64,000 nucleotides of DNA from NCBI RefSeq assembly GCF_019649055.1, contig NW_026570261.1:372001-436000 (forward strand). The letters are read 5' to 3'. The translations under genes were made by a program, and so were the position numbers. A model generated the notes under the pieces. That model did not search any database. It was not told where the DNA came from and worked only from the letters and a program-made list of their open reading frames with translations. Shown here in pieces: positions 1-11,267 of this stretch (the first letter of the stretch is position 1; each line of letters begins with the position of its first letter). The stretch is from Paramacrobiotus metropolitanus. Lineage: Eukaryota > Tardigrada > Eutardigrada > Parachela > Macrobiotidae.

Positions 1-471
1 CTTTAGTTGGACAGGTGAGTTAAAATTCTCGTACATACTTACCTAAATGTACGCCATGGCACAAGTATTTTCGGTTTGTAGTTGATATTCTTTTTTGGGG
101 TGTACATGGTGTTAACAGTCACGAATGTGATTCTGCTGGCGCTGCTGCTTTATAACAACCGCAAAACCTCACTTGCCCTAGAAAATACTGCTCCCGAGAA
201 CAACAAAGATGCAACAAGGAGACTGCTCGCTAACTGTATTGCGTATTGTGTGTTGCATTTACCCACAATTGCCCAGAATATTCTCATCCTTATTGCCAAG
301 CCGCCTTATTGCCTGTACAGATTCGGCACCAATGAGCTACTTATTTGGTATTCCATTTCTCTGTACTTTTGCTACTGCGATTACAGCTTAAAATTTGTTT
401 TATACTTCGTATTTTCACGGCGATTTCGTAACGTCTTAGATACTCTGAAAAAAAATTTGCGGCGGCGGTAA
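1..471 (+). CDS. Rhodopsin-class GPCR, C-terminal part (gene enters from left edge)
   Basis: The window opens in an exon that ends at 14 (CAG|gtgagt). A 67-bp intron follows and the last exon runs 82-471. That exon encodes about 129 residues with three hydrophobic segments fitting TM5, TM6 and TM7. It ends with a TM7/helix-8 pattern (CDYSLKFVLYFVFSRRFRNV), where a rhodopsin-family receptor would have NPxxY and helix 8, then a basic tail (KKNLRRR) and TAA. The NPxxY itself is not conserved. The ligand cannot be inferred. A decayed copy of this exon lies about 6 kb downstream (6607-7010), so the locus has duplicated locally. The first two-thirds of the receptor lie outside the window. Confidence 0.7.
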
Positions 472-2691
472 GACGGTTTCGATACATAAAACATTTTTCA
501 TGGACATTTCTTTCTATGCGTCCAGCGACTCCACATTAATGAGATCTGGGGCCGAAGTACACGAGTATATTGTCAAAATAAATGAGTTAGGTACGTAATT
601 GTGCAGCACTTGAATTATTTGTCAATGTTTGGTCTGTCTTGAACAAAATGGTCATTTTATTGTCTATTCCTCTTACCGTTTACACTTTGCTATTACTCTT
701 ATTACACAGTACATACTCGTACAACTAAATAGTAAGTGACTGGTTGTCAATTTCGTATTCGGTCGGCACTTTGTACGTCTCACGGTAGCACTCACCATTG
801 ACGAAATAATTATAGATACTGTACTGGTACTGTAGCGATACGTAAATGGACGGTTTTATTCGTACTTTCTGTTATTTCTTCTACTGTACTTTCTCGACGT
901 TTCTCTTTTGTGTTCGGATTTACTTTTGGTTGTTCTACACGGATGCGCCGTGTCTATATAAGGGATGGTCTCATATCTATACGAGGAGGATTATAGTTGA
1001 GTCGTTAGCGAATAGCTGCTGCGAGTTAAATTGAACAACATTTCCGTAAGCTAATGACGTAACAGTCAACCGTGGATGATTGCATTTCCAACAACCGAGC
1101 AAAAGTCAGCCGTGGGGGGTAGCATTGCTTACTTACCAACCGCAGCTGTTGGCTTGTGCAACCATCCACGGTTGGCAATTACGTCAAAAACTTACGAACA
1201 CAGTGTTCAGTTTAACTCGCAGCAGCTATGCGCTACCGACTCAACTATAATCCTCCTCGTAGCGTATCTCGCTACGGTACAGCACCGTATGCAGTACAGA
1301 AATGGAACACTTTTTGGTGCGTGCCACCAAGATACGGTACAGGCAACGTACATCGAAACTGGGTTCGCTATCGGTTTCCTGTATCGAAGCTGTAGGTTTG
1401 GCGCTGCAATGCTGTATTTCCATCCCATCGCTTTGGTCGTATCTGCACTGAACAACTTTTTTGGAATGAGTAGTTTAATTACTTACGATTTTCAGTTTTT
1501 GCTGATAAAGTCTCCACTGATTTAGTTAACCTTCGTTCGAGCTTCTACGAGTTAATCAAACTGAACTGCACAATGTACATCGGCAGTGTTAAAACGCTAA
1601 TAATAGTTTTCGGGCGGGGAGATACAATATCTGCATGTGTGTGGTTAATAATTACAGAATTCAAACAGACCCACACCCACCAACCGCAATAAGCCGTGTA
1701 AACAATCGTTTCAAAAATAAATGAAATTCTACAGATTAAAAAAACCCGTCTAAAATCAAGGTTAACAAGGAACCTACATTGCCAACAATTTGCAGAATTT
1801 AATCTGGATGCCTGAAAAAGCTTGATTATTGTTATCGTTATAAAATTCGTCGTTCAACATAGTTTTAACGTTTTGTAATTACTTATAGTAAAGTAATCGG
1901 CACTTCGGCATTGCGTTCGTAATATGGTCTTGGTGCAATTATTATAATACTTGTTCAAATTTACCGTGGCCTGCTAATTGCCTACGGGCTACGAGTACGT
2001 ACTAAAATTTTGTTACATCTGACGATCTGCTTACATTGTGCACCGTAGATCTGTCATGATAAGCTCGTTACAAAATGAGGAATAAAAATATTTCAAATAA
2101 TTAAATTTTATTGATACGAAAACGAAATCATCACATAAAAATACGAAGTGCTTTAATACAAAAATACACAGTACAGATTTTATCCTACTCAGTGATGTAA
2201 GTCTCGATTTTTAAGGAATTGATTAGTCTAGGTATTTTGATGTTCTTCGCGATTAAGGATATGTAATAATGGCTGTTGACAAGCATGGCTACTCAATAAA
2301 CAATCAATTGATCAATCAATCAATCAGCAATATGGCACTATCCTGGCATGGTTAGGCTTAGCAATGCCACATTGAGATTTTAGCTCATACTCTGTCGTTG
2401 AGAAAGGTCGGTAGGATAGATTATTACGGTAATTATTCCAGTCTTACTGATCTCTCCGTCACCGTGGCAGACAGCATTAGATAAAAACATCAGCTGCATT
2501 CGCAAAGACGTTCAAAATATTCTTCTTTGGAGTAGTCACGACACTTACTTTATTTTCTAATTAGAAGCAACACCTTCGTTGTGGGACAATAAATGCATTT
2601 AATCGCTTCACAAAAACAGTAATTTCGGGTAAGCTACGGTACAAGTAGCTTTATCCACATTCAGACTGCGGAAAATGCAAGAAACTTTGAA
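472..2691. other. Intergenic, no supported gene
   Basis: AT-rich sequence. Apart from the inverted repeat at 981-1260 and a short AATC-type microsatellite near 2300-2330, I see no exon pairs, RNA genes or protein homology. Open frames at 846-1034 and 1076-1525 lie in or beside the inverted repeat and are not credible genes. Confidence 0.6.
981..1260. repeat. Foldback inverted repeat, arms of about 103 bp
   Basis: Left arm 981-1083 and right arm 1157-1260 are imperfect reverse complements. Both contain the shared core ACGAGGAGGATTATAGTTGA (plus strand on the left, minus strand on the right). The spacer is about 73 bp. A TATATAAG lies just outside the left arm near 954-961. Most likely a foldback or MITE-like element; no coding capacity. 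Confidence 0.7.
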
Positions 2692-3096
2692 CTATTTTTT
2701 ACCTTTGAACAAATTTCCCATTGACCAGTTGCAATAATCTCGGAAAATAAGTAGGTCGCAACCCTGAGGTCCACCCGGATTCATTCGCGTACTAACTGGG
2801 GGACGGAGAGCGTTAGCCGTAGCATTAGCGTTCTGGCTCGTTGTGTTAGACGCTGCAAGGCTGGGCACTGCTGGCTGGCTTGACAAAGGGTTCTGGTTGC
2901 TTATGCTGGCAGACGCGGCATTGGATGCAGGCAGACTTACATTCTTCGCACTCGATGCTGCAGATGCCGTAATATTTTTTGCATTCGATGAGGCTGCGTT
3001 AGATGTCTCCTTAACAGTACCCGCAAAGACATAGCCGGTTACTGTCCAAATCAGTATTAGAAGGAGGCAAACACTGCGGGACTGGTTATCAAGCAT
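2692..3096 (-). CDS. Small secreted Ala/Ser/Asn-rich protein
   Basis: A single-exon 134-residue reading frame on the minus strand, unrecognised. Residues about 1-25 (MLDNQSRSVCLLLILIWTVT and on to VFAG) look like a signal peptide, so secretion is predicted. Residues about 27-100 are low-complexity repeats of Ala, Ser, Asn and Val with several N-x-S/T sequons. The C-terminus is compact with two Cys (GCDLLIFRDYCNWS) and ends in basic KGKK. A TATA element lies about 140 bp upstream of the ATG, and AATAAA (minus strand, near 2551) lies downstream of the stop. The composition recalls glycosylated secreted or cuticle-type proteins, but that is only an impression. The alternative is a chance frame in repetitive sequence. 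Confidence 0.5.
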   Translation of the reverse strand: MLDNQSRSVCLLLILIWTVTGYVFAGTVKETSNAASSNAKNITASAASSAKNVSLPASNAASASISNQNPLSSQPAVPSLAASNTTSQNANATANALRPPVSTRMNPGGPQGCDLLIFRDYCNWSMGNLFKGKK

Positions 3097-3233
3097 CTTG
3101 AAATAACTAAAAAAACCGACACCGTCTGGGAAAGTGAAGTTAAAGCAGCGGCAAGCTTACACGTTGCTCTAAAACATTTATTCTTTTTGTTCACCAGTAA
3201 GAAAAGTAATAGAGTCGCTTTGTTCATGAATCC

Positions 3234-3243
3234 ATATATATAA
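3234..3243 (-). promoter_or_regulatory. TATA box upstream of the 3096 start
   Basis: Reverse strand reads TTTATATATATGG about 140 bp before the ATG of the secreted protein, implying a start of transcription near 3205 and a 5' UTR of about 110 nt. The motif is nearly palindromic, so it could also serve the plus strand, where I see no convincing gene. Confidence 0.4.
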
Positions 3244-3259
3244 ACCGGTATGCCCAATG

Positions 3260-5040
3260 TTTCTGCATTTACAAAAAAACCGGAAAATTGTAGACAAACT
3301 GCCTCGAGACAGCTATCAGGAAAGTTCCTTCAACTTCCTTGTTCCGAGTTTGTGCAACGGCAAAGGAAAACCACGAAAGCCAGGTTATGCAGTCAAGATG
3401 AATGCCAGTCAGAGTACTGGCAGTTGCAAAAAAGGTAATAAATCGCAATTATGAGTCGTTTACATTAACACATTTTCTTTAGTAACTCTCCTCTCATGTG
3501 ATGCAAAAAAAAGTCAAGCTGTGCCTACAGCAATTTCATTGTATTTTATATTCGTGCTAGAGTGCTGAATCATAAAAAGACGGTTGGACACGGATTATTT
3601 ATGGAACTTTAAAAAATTAATGGATTTATCACCAGCGTTTAGTAAAAGAGTGTAACAACCGCATTAACGCTGCACAAAAGGGCCAAAACAGGAAACAGTT
3701 GATTTTATATTTCTGCAAGGAAGCATTTCCGTTGCCGCAGAAAACTGGTACCGCGCTAAAGCAGAAGAATACTTCTATAAATACAGTAATGATAGAACTG
3801 ATGCGAAACGATTTAATAAGTTGCGGCAGAATATTTACAGTGACTTCTTTAAATAGTACTGTAATCGTAATAAAAATGTCTACTATTAAGCACTTAAACG
3901 CCGCGTTAAAGGTTAATTGTAATGCTGCTGTGTCCGTTGTTTCCTCATTTTCTGCTGTAATCATTTCCGTACTGGCGTAATGCGGCTCCTTTTAAGCTGC
4001 CGGAATGTTAATATAATGATAGAATTTGGTCATCCCAAGTGAACAGGCATTCTGAATATTTTCTTTGAAATTTCCATATGACTATGCATATTTACTCGAG
4101 TACGTCCTTTTTTCCTGCGTTTTCCGAGCAGGATGGTGAGAAAACATAAAGTATTTACTGTGCCACACACAAACTGCATATTGCACTACTAAGAAAGTGC
4201 AAATACTTCATCGATGCCAAAACATCCGTTTCTTACAGGTAGCAAACAGCTTGTACAGAAGCATTTAAAACGTTAACACTAGAGTAGACAAGGTACTGCG
4301 GCAACTGCGGTACCGCATGCATATCCACTTTGGGTGCTAACGTACTGTGTTGAGTACTCAATGGTAAATCGTTCTTCTTAAACAAATAATACTGAACGAA
4401 GATAATTACCGGTTACCTGCCATACGATCGGATACCTTTCAAGCTATACGTGCAAAAGCACAAGCTAAAAACCCAGCTCTTGTACGTATTATATGTTAAC
4501 CTCCGCTTTTGCACAATGAAGGCGCCTGTTTACTTATGTGCATGGGCATGCAAATGGGTTTCCGATAAAATGTACATTTTGAGTGCTTATAAAAGCAGCA
4601 ACAGGATAGGATGACTACCTGCACTGACATTACGCTCATCTTTCGTCGTTTAATTTCTGCAGCTGACTTTGACATAGTCGGTTGCCTGCGTCACATTTTA
4701 ATTATGGACATTTATGCAGTAATTTCCAGTACAACTTGTGGTGCGATCCGTGTGAAGATAAATGTTGGCGTCTTTCCTTCCGCTTTACATGCATTTGTCA
4801 ATATGGCGTATCCTCTACATGATTACATCTGATGATCTGCACAACCGGTAACTGAACTGTCACCTTTCTGTGGGCCAAGCTGATGCAGACATCTGCGAAT
4901 GTCTAACTAGTGCTGATTTATTAAACAACACGAGGTAAACGTTCGTGGATGTAGGCTCTCTTGTTACAGTAAATGGCTGAATGATTGAAGCTAAAATTGT
5001 TCTTCCATCCTGTGCGGTACATGCAAGAATAGATCAAGGA
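3260..5040. other. Intergenic, no supported gene
   Basis: Overlapping short frames on both strands (3250-3454, 3629-3980) show no recognisable protein. A TATAAAA-like motif near 4588 precedes a 73-codon frame (4611-4832), but the peptide is not recognisable and has no clear coding character. Confidence 0.5.
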
Positions 5041-5042
5041 TA

Positions 5043-5692
5043 CAGTGGAACCTCCCGACCCTGAACACTCTCGGTACGCAGTCTCTTGTTCAGGGTTCAG
5101 AGGTGTTCATGATTCGGAGGTACTGCCCCTAGGGGCGGAAACCTTCAATTAGGGAGGCCCCCTGGCTTTATATCAATTATATATAGCTATCTATAATGTA
5201 TTATTTGTATCCTGTTTTGATGTTCAGTTCGATACCAGGTTAAAACGACGATTAGAATTAAAAAGACAAATTTTAATATTTGTCGGCCGAAAATCATCCA
5301 GAATATAGTTTCTCTTATCAGAATAAGGAGCGGTTAGCTTGTCCGCGACGTGTTTCTTGCCGTGCTGTTCATATAAAAACTAAAAATTTGTCCACAAAAT
5401 AAAATACTAAACGGCAGACGAATAGTTACGATTAATATACTTAAACACCATGAACGCTTGATCTGCCCGGATGTTTTGCTGAACTGCTCTGTTCAAGTCG
5501 TGGAGGTCTAAGTTACTAAGAAGACACACTACGGTACGTAAGAGAGTGTTCACGGTTCAGAGTTCAGAGGTGTTCACGGTTCAGAGGTCCCCCCTAATGT
5601 TATACATTACGAGAAGCGCCGGTACGAAAAAAGTTGCTCAAGATTCGGAGGTGTTCAGCGTTCGGGGGTGTTCAGAGTAGGAGGTTCCACTG
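5043..5692. mobile_element. TA-flanked MITE with 13-bp perfect TIRs (pogo/Tc1-mariner type)
   Basis: The 650-bp element starts CAGTGGAACCTCC (5043-5055) and ends with its exact reverse complement (5680-5692). Both ends are flanked by TA (5041-5042 and 5693-5694), the target-site duplication of the Tc1/mariner/pogo superfamily. Subterminal regions at both ends carry repeats of the form GTTCAGAGGTGTTCA. No transposase frame is visible, so it is non-autonomous. A second element of the same style is at 26001-26175. Confidence 0.85.
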
Positions 5693-5936
5693 TAATCCTA
5701 ATGATTAATATGTTACGCGAGTTCTCTTCCTCGATCGTGGATCTGCAGGAATAAAATCAACGTAGTCGCGCGAAAGCGGATAAGTAGTCAAAATAAAAAC
5801 AAACAATGTGACCTTTTCGATACCATCAGTGTTGCTAGTCTATGGTTTTCATTTTTTACTCCTGTGAACGCATTGTTGACAATTCGCCTTAAGCAGACAT
5901 CTCTGCCGCAGAAGTTTCAGTGGTTTGGTTTCATGT

Positions 5937-5971
5937 GTTTGTGTATCCACAGAGTCTGTGGACACACAAAC
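5937..5971. repeat. Hairpin, 16-bp arms, 3-nt loop
   Basis: Arms GTTTGTGTATCCACAG (5937-5952) and CTGTGGACACACAAAC (5956-5971) pair with one G-T type mismatch. Confidence 0.7.
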
Positions 5972-6039
5972 GGATGCAACCACACTATTACATGAAGGTA
6001 GTTTAGGTGGTAGTTTATCCTGGCCTTCGCGCACAACGT

Positions 6040-6230
6040 GAAAGTGCTGTTAAATATCATTAGCGATTGTGGTATCGTGAGTTGCCTCCGCCTCCTTTGC
6101 AGCTTTGGTCCCGTGTTACATTTGTTGGACAAGTGGCTCACTTGTCCAATCAAAGTGACACGGGGCAAAATTGCAGAAATTGAAGTGAGTAACACTCGCA
6201 CTGTACCTAAACGCGCGATAGGCCTTTTGA
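6040..6230. repeat. Imperfect inverted repeat centred at 6137
   Basis: The core is a perfect 11-bp stem (TTGGACAAGTG 6125-6135 / CACTTGTCCAA 6139-6149) with a 3-nt loop. Similarity between arms continues outward with mismatches for at least 50 bp per side (GTCCCGTGTTAC against GTGACACGGGGC). It could fold as one long hairpin RNA if transcribed, or be a small foldback element. Confidence 0.6.
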
Positions 6231-6606
6231 AAATTACTTAACAATTTTAAGTTAACGTGCTACTGGGCAAATATCAAGGGCACTTAAAAAAAGTGTATGA
6301 AATTCTATATTCGATAATACTCGTTGTAGCCGTTTATCATAATATTCAGTTTTGGTTGATTTTCTTCCGTGGATTTTACACCAGTTACCAGTGAGTACCT
6401 ACTACCTAGTGACCAGAATACCCGTACTGCATTTTAAACGGTGCTTCAGTTGGGTTTCTTCTGTGGAGTTTACGCTGTACCTGTACTACTGCTGTTTTGT
6501 TTAAGTGTAACTGAATCTTGATATTGTTATCGCTCTATTGGAAATAAAAGAACATGCAACAAACTACAAATGTGACGGTTAATACAGTGTAAACTCCACA
6601 GAAGTT

Positions 6607-7010
6607 TCTTTGCTGGCGCTGCTGCTGTATGACAACCGCTGGAATAATATTTTTCCATGGAAATGCTGCTCCCAGTGCTGCCGGTAGTGACAAAGATACA
6701 TCTAACATTTACGTAAAAGCTAGATGCTACAAACAGTATGCAATACAGCAGGCAATGCTTGGCTGCTGTATTGCATATTGCTTGTTACATCTGCTAATCT
6801 TTGCCCTGTAATGGTTGTAAGATGGATCATGGGAGTACGGTATCAACAATCTGCATTAAATAATTTATTCCGAGTGTTGATGCCAATCTGTGTTACAATA
6901 TTGCCGATCCTTCTTATTGCCGGAACATATTCGGTAGCAGGGGAGAACCTATGTATTTTGCGCTCCGCTGTCTCCAGTTATGCTATTGTGCGCATAGTTA
7001 CATCATAATC
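6607..7010 (+). pseudogene. Decayed copy of the left-edge GPCR exon
   Basis: The nucleotide stretch GCTGGCGCTGCTGCTGTATG at about 6610 closely matches the intact exon near 137. It is followed by matching ACAACCGC and GCTCCC blocks. The peptide CCIAYCLLHLLIFAL matches NCIAYCVLHLPTIAQ of the intact gene. Frames are interrupted, there is no TM7, and the similarity fades after about 6850. This is a broken tandem or dispersed duplicate of TM5-TM6 sequence, not a functional receptor. Confidence 0.7.
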
Positions 7011-7144
7011 GCAGTAGCAAAACTGGAGATATGGTAAATGTCCTCACCCAGCAAAATTCAAATTCCGGGCTTGAAGGAGAAGGTGAGACGCTGTATAACT
7101 ACATAAATGCAGTCATTGCATCATCTGCATCATCATCAATAACT

Positions 7145-7210
7145 GCATAAATTAGTGAGCTTTTTGAGCATAAATTAGTGAGCTTTTTTTGCATAAATTA
7201 GTGAGCTTTT
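7145..7210. repeat. Three-copy tandem repeat, about 24-bp unit
   Basis: CATAAATTAGTGAGCTTTTT occurs three times in a row with slightly varying spacers. Confidence 0.8.
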
Positions 7211-7229
7211 ATTGATTCTTACCAAAGTT

Positions 7230-9396
7230 CTGTTTTTTATTCGGTCGAACGAATATTATTATTTATTAGATCAGGTTTCCCTTTGAATCTTCTGCAGTCC
7301 CCAAAAGAGAAAAAAGCTACCGCTCAATAGTAAAGAGAACTGGCCAGTTAAAACAAAACGCCCTGTGCCAGCTTTTTTTAACTAATTGTAAGTATACATA
7401 TGTACAGTATATCGTTCGTAAATGTTAGGTGTAAATAAATCTATTAAAGTATCTGATATCATGCAGTTTTCTATCAGTCAGTATTATAGATATTAGGGTC
7501 AGTAAAAGGAAAAATTACTCATTGCTTCAACATCCCTGCGTGTAGTTCAATCCCCCAGTTCTAAATACTTCTCGAAATATTTCTAGCTTCGCTTCGGTCT
7601 TTTAGTGCGAGCGAGCAGCAGCGGTGCACTTCCCTAGTTTATTACATTTATACGTTCAACGGAATAAGTAACAAGAATTTTTGCTGCCATCGGACTACCT
7701 ACTGTGGATACTGAAATGGACGGAACTACAACACGCCGTGATTGCAGTTGTGGTTGTAATACTGGCATTCGCCCTATACGCGGAAAGCATTACTTTCCAG
7801 GTTTAGCACGAATGCTAGTATTAATTAGTTAAGTCACCATAAAATACCCCCGCCTTTTTGCAGTCGAGGTCCCGTTCCACATCTACTGGATTGGTGAGTA
7901 AGACTCACACTAAATACGTACGCGATGGTTTTGCAGTGCCAATTTATATCCATGGACTACTTGTGCACAAAGCAACGGCAGTTTTTTGTAAACAGAAACA
8001 GTAAAGCCCATTCGAGTTTTGCCCACAAGCGACACTTTATTTACGCGTACAAGTGATCGGTGTCTAGTACTAGATTTACGTACATGCCCGGTGACATTCG
8101 CTTTCGCACGTACTGAAACACTTTTATGACACTGCATCGTTTTATGAAATTGTATATCCAAAATGTGATCTTTGTGCATTGGCGTGAAAATCTGTATATT
8201 GTGCGTGCAACATGCTTCTGGATAAAATGGGATGGAAAGTTCTGCATAAATTAAGATAAACAAATTCTGATGGAGATGTTTTAGGATCACCTATAGCTTT
8301 TGCAGTATGTCCAAAATTACTTGTAAAAGTTTTGACCTGAAGTAAAATGGGATAAATGCAGATAGCCCGATACAAAAACAGATGATTATATTTCCACGAA
8401 TAGAGATGCTCGTATGAAATTTGGGCATTAATGATGACTAGCATTTGTTCCTGCATGAGCGCACATTTTTACGCGGCGTGATAGAGTAGTATCACGCTGC
8501 GGTGAACAGAATGTTTGTAGAAATAATGCATAGACTTTGGGCGCAGTTTCTTGCCACATTTCTCGGTAATGTTTACAGGTTTTCGCTCGGGAACACACTG
8601 GGTAAGTGACTTTAATTTGTTGTCTGCTTTTTCTGGTGACGGCCTACGAAAACACCCTGGGGAAAGGGCGCTTGCCGTCACAGTGCAAAAAGTCAGCAGC
8701 TTTCGTCACGGCCCTTATTTGTTCGTTATTCCACTCCATTTGACTAATCATTCGCGGGTGGATGACATTCGCAGTTTTTACAATTATTTTGATCGTTGTT
8801 TTCGCAAGGTTACAACTTAAAAAGTGTACGACAGCCTTTTAAAATAATTAGGTCGCTTCCGGAATTAGCGGCAATTATACGCGCGAAAATTATACGTAGA
8901 CAGCTGACTGCGCTATTTTGTCACGCTAAAAGAAACCAACTAATCTGTCCTAGAAATTTCATGCAGAACAAATCACGGCTCATCTTTTCTAAACTATATG
9001 GGCACTTCGTTTAGCATGTATGCCTCGATCTTGATTAACACGTGACGTATCTGCGGTTATCTTTCTGGTTAATTCGGAATAAAATCACGTTTGAGCATGC
9101 GCAGTGAATAACGCTATAAACGCCCTGCACGGACGAGGACGACATCACAGTGATTACACAAACCCACGCATTAATCCACTTGACTTGATTAATCAGGTAC
9201 TAACGCCTGCGGTATCCAGATCTTTCTACAGACTCATTTAACGTAAAAGTACTCTCAGCGGAACAATAACAGGAAACAGTTTTACCAGTCCATCTCTTCA
9301 CATCAATGCATTTTGGCCTTTAACACGAAAATAGCGCCAGAAAATATACTATAGTGTTTACTTAGCCACAGTATTTTTAAAGTTCTGCTTGCAACC
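7230..9396. other. Intergenic, no supported gene
   Basis: Several open frames on the minus strand (7910-8456) and plus strand (8551-9014) overlap each other in different phases; none shows a recognisable domain. Around 7690-7800 a short stretch in one frame is hydrophobic (HAVIAVVVVILAFALYAE), but it has no ATG and runs into a stop. About 65 bp near 7585-7640 (GCTTCGCTTCGGT...GTGCACTTCC) recurs near 49465-49520 as a dispersed repeat. Confidence 0.5.
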
Positions 9397-10531
9397 ATGA
9401 ATGCTTCAAACATCTCCGCAAGACATGGTATTCAGCTGCGGCACGAAACCGCATTCCGTTCCATCGCATTCATTACCGTTTCATCGTGTCTATGCTTGGT
9501 AACATGCAGTCTAACCATTCTCCTAATGGTCGTCATTATCCGGCAAAGGTCACTCTTTAGCGGCGCCAAACTGTTAATTCTCCACCAGCTTTTCGTGGAA
9601 TCCCAACTGACCGTAATCCACTGGCCGGTGTATATCCTAGAATTCGCCTTATCCCAGCACAGTTACCACTTTTCCACGGGATTCTGTCAGCACTATAATA
9701 TGGCTTATATGACGACAATGACCGCCGGCTTATGGGGGCTGCCTGTTCTAGCAGGCAATCGTTTTCTGGCCGTGGCCAGTCCCCACAATTATTCCCACTG
9801 GAATCGCCTATCTATCAACGTGGTGTTGATCATGATTCCCTGGTTCATTGGCTTCTTCGATCATCTGCATTTTTATGTGGGCGGTGACGGCGGATTCGGC
9901 CCGACGTCGCCGTTCGGTATCTGCAGTTTTCAGCGACCGGCCATCAGCTTTGCCATCGCCAATATCTTCAGTACATATCTTCCGCTGGGTTTGGCTGGGC
10001 TCATGTATATCCTGTTGTTCCTTAAAGCCGTGGCGATTAACCGGAAACGCCAGATCTGGAATTCGTCGGGCAGTCTGTCGGCGGAGCTGGTGCAAAATTT
10101 CCGGCGACGTATCCGCTTGGCGCGACTCTTATTCGCGATGACGGTGGTGCACACGGTGTGCTTTGCCAGCATCCCGGTGCTGCAGTCGTTCTTTGCGGCA
10201 GCGTATAATCGCGATCCGATGACGCGAGTATGGGTGCGTCAGTTTTTCTGTCTCGGCTACCTGTCAACACCGGTGTGTTTACCATAGGAAGTTAACATCG
10301 TTAAACATACATAGATACGCATTTATATATTTTTAGACACTATATTTTTTAAATAACATATACGCACACATTCATTTGTTTTTACAGAAAGTTTGAAGAA
10401 TAATCGTGTGCTGACAATCTTTGCAGGTGATGTTTTTCGCTTTGAATAAGGAATGTTGGGAAGGTGCCAAAAGGATATTCATCAAGCCACCGCCCTCTAC
10501 AACCACCGTTGCGTCTGCTGATAAAGTGTAA
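9397..10531 (+). CDS. Atypical rhodopsin-class GPCR, two exons, 326 aa
   Basis: Exon 1 is 9397-10272 and exon 2 is 10427-10531 (...ACACCG|gtgtgt ... ttgcag|GTGATG), phase 0. The spliced frame gives 326 residues with seven hydrophobic segments. The N-terminus (MNASNIS) has two N-glycosylation sequons. TM1 is about residues 23-50. TM3 ends in AGNRFLAVASPH where most receptors have DRY. Loop 3 is basic (RRRIRLARL). TM7 reads LGYLSTPVMFFALNKECW after splicing, replacing NPxxY and leading into helix 8 and a short tail (SADKV). Without splicing, translation would stop inside TM7, which supports the intron. A frameshifted paralogue lies at 14680-16200. It is probably a G-protein-coupled sensory or peptide receptor of a lineage-specific family; the ligand is unknown. 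Confidence 0.85.
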
Positions 10532-11049
10532 TTCCATATTGCGTAACTTTTTTATCGATTCATTCGTAACATGGTGTTATTAGTTAACGTTCAAAGGTTT
10601 CCGCTATTCGCGAAAGTGAATCTTGTTAATTTCCGAAAATACTTTCAAATGCTCGTTAAATTTTCTCGGTGTTATAATAAGCTGGTATGGCTGTTCATCC
10701 GCTGCCAGTTATGTGGACGCTGCAAACGCAGGCTTGTAAAGCTTCAGCGCAAAAAAAGCTTGAAATCCAGTACGTTAAATTGCCACGGGTAATGAGGAAA
10801 AAATTTGCCCGTGGCAATATTCCTGTCCGCTTAATTACTTCGCAAATACTAAAATCCGTGACAACAGTTTGGGCAGCAAAACACATTAGGTAAATTGGCA
10901 TGGAGGAGCAAACATATTTTGTAAGTACGTAGTGATGTACAGTCAGTGCTTAAACATTTATAGTGCCATGCGCAAATTGTTATGTACATATACTCGATGT
11001 ACTTCTATAAGGAGAAAAACCGCTTTACTCAAACCTTATACATGTACCG

Positions 11050-11165
11050 TATATGTACCGCGCCGGCTTTAAAAATATGCACTGCCGGAACGTCACACTC
11101 CAGCCGGGTGACGGAAGCAGGGCCGTGAATTGGTTCGACTAAAATAATTTTCCCTCCTTTTTGCA
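11050..11165. mobile_element. Partial copy of the 42-kb palindromic MITE family
   Basis: Shares TGTACCGCGCC, AACGTCACACTCCAG and the GGGTGACGG/GGGTAACGG block, in the same order, with the right half of the element at 42323-42514. Only one arm is recognisable here. Confidence 0.65.
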
Positions 11166-11267
11166 ATCAATAAACCACACATTTCCCCCCTACATCGTTA
11201 GTGATGTGCATCATCCATAATGCAGATGCAGAGATAGGCAGTCATGACTCACGAGGCCTCACAACAC

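Larger units (their letters stand above)
5693..6606. other. Intergenic with two hairpins, no gene
   Basis: Only the hairpins at 5937-5971 and about 6040-6230 stand out. Short frames at 5849-6241 are produced by these inverted repeats. Confidence 0.5.

Noticed and set aside
1076-1525. 149-codon plus-strand frame
   Set aside because: Overlaps the right arm of the foldback repeat and shares its peptide with the opposite strand's arm.
3629-3980. Overlapping frames of 111 (minus) and 93 (plus) codons
   Set aside because: Hydrophobic, low-information peptides in AT-rich DNA on both strands with no homology or splice context.
8090-8130. TTTCGCACGTACTGAAACACTTTTATGACACT resemblance to the 41-kb foldback (shown here only as a note of position)
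   Set aside because: Similarity stops after about 35 bp; too short to call a copy.
7910-8456. Three overlapping minus-strand frames (68-126 codons) in different phases
   Set aside because: None has a recognisable domain and they contradict one another.
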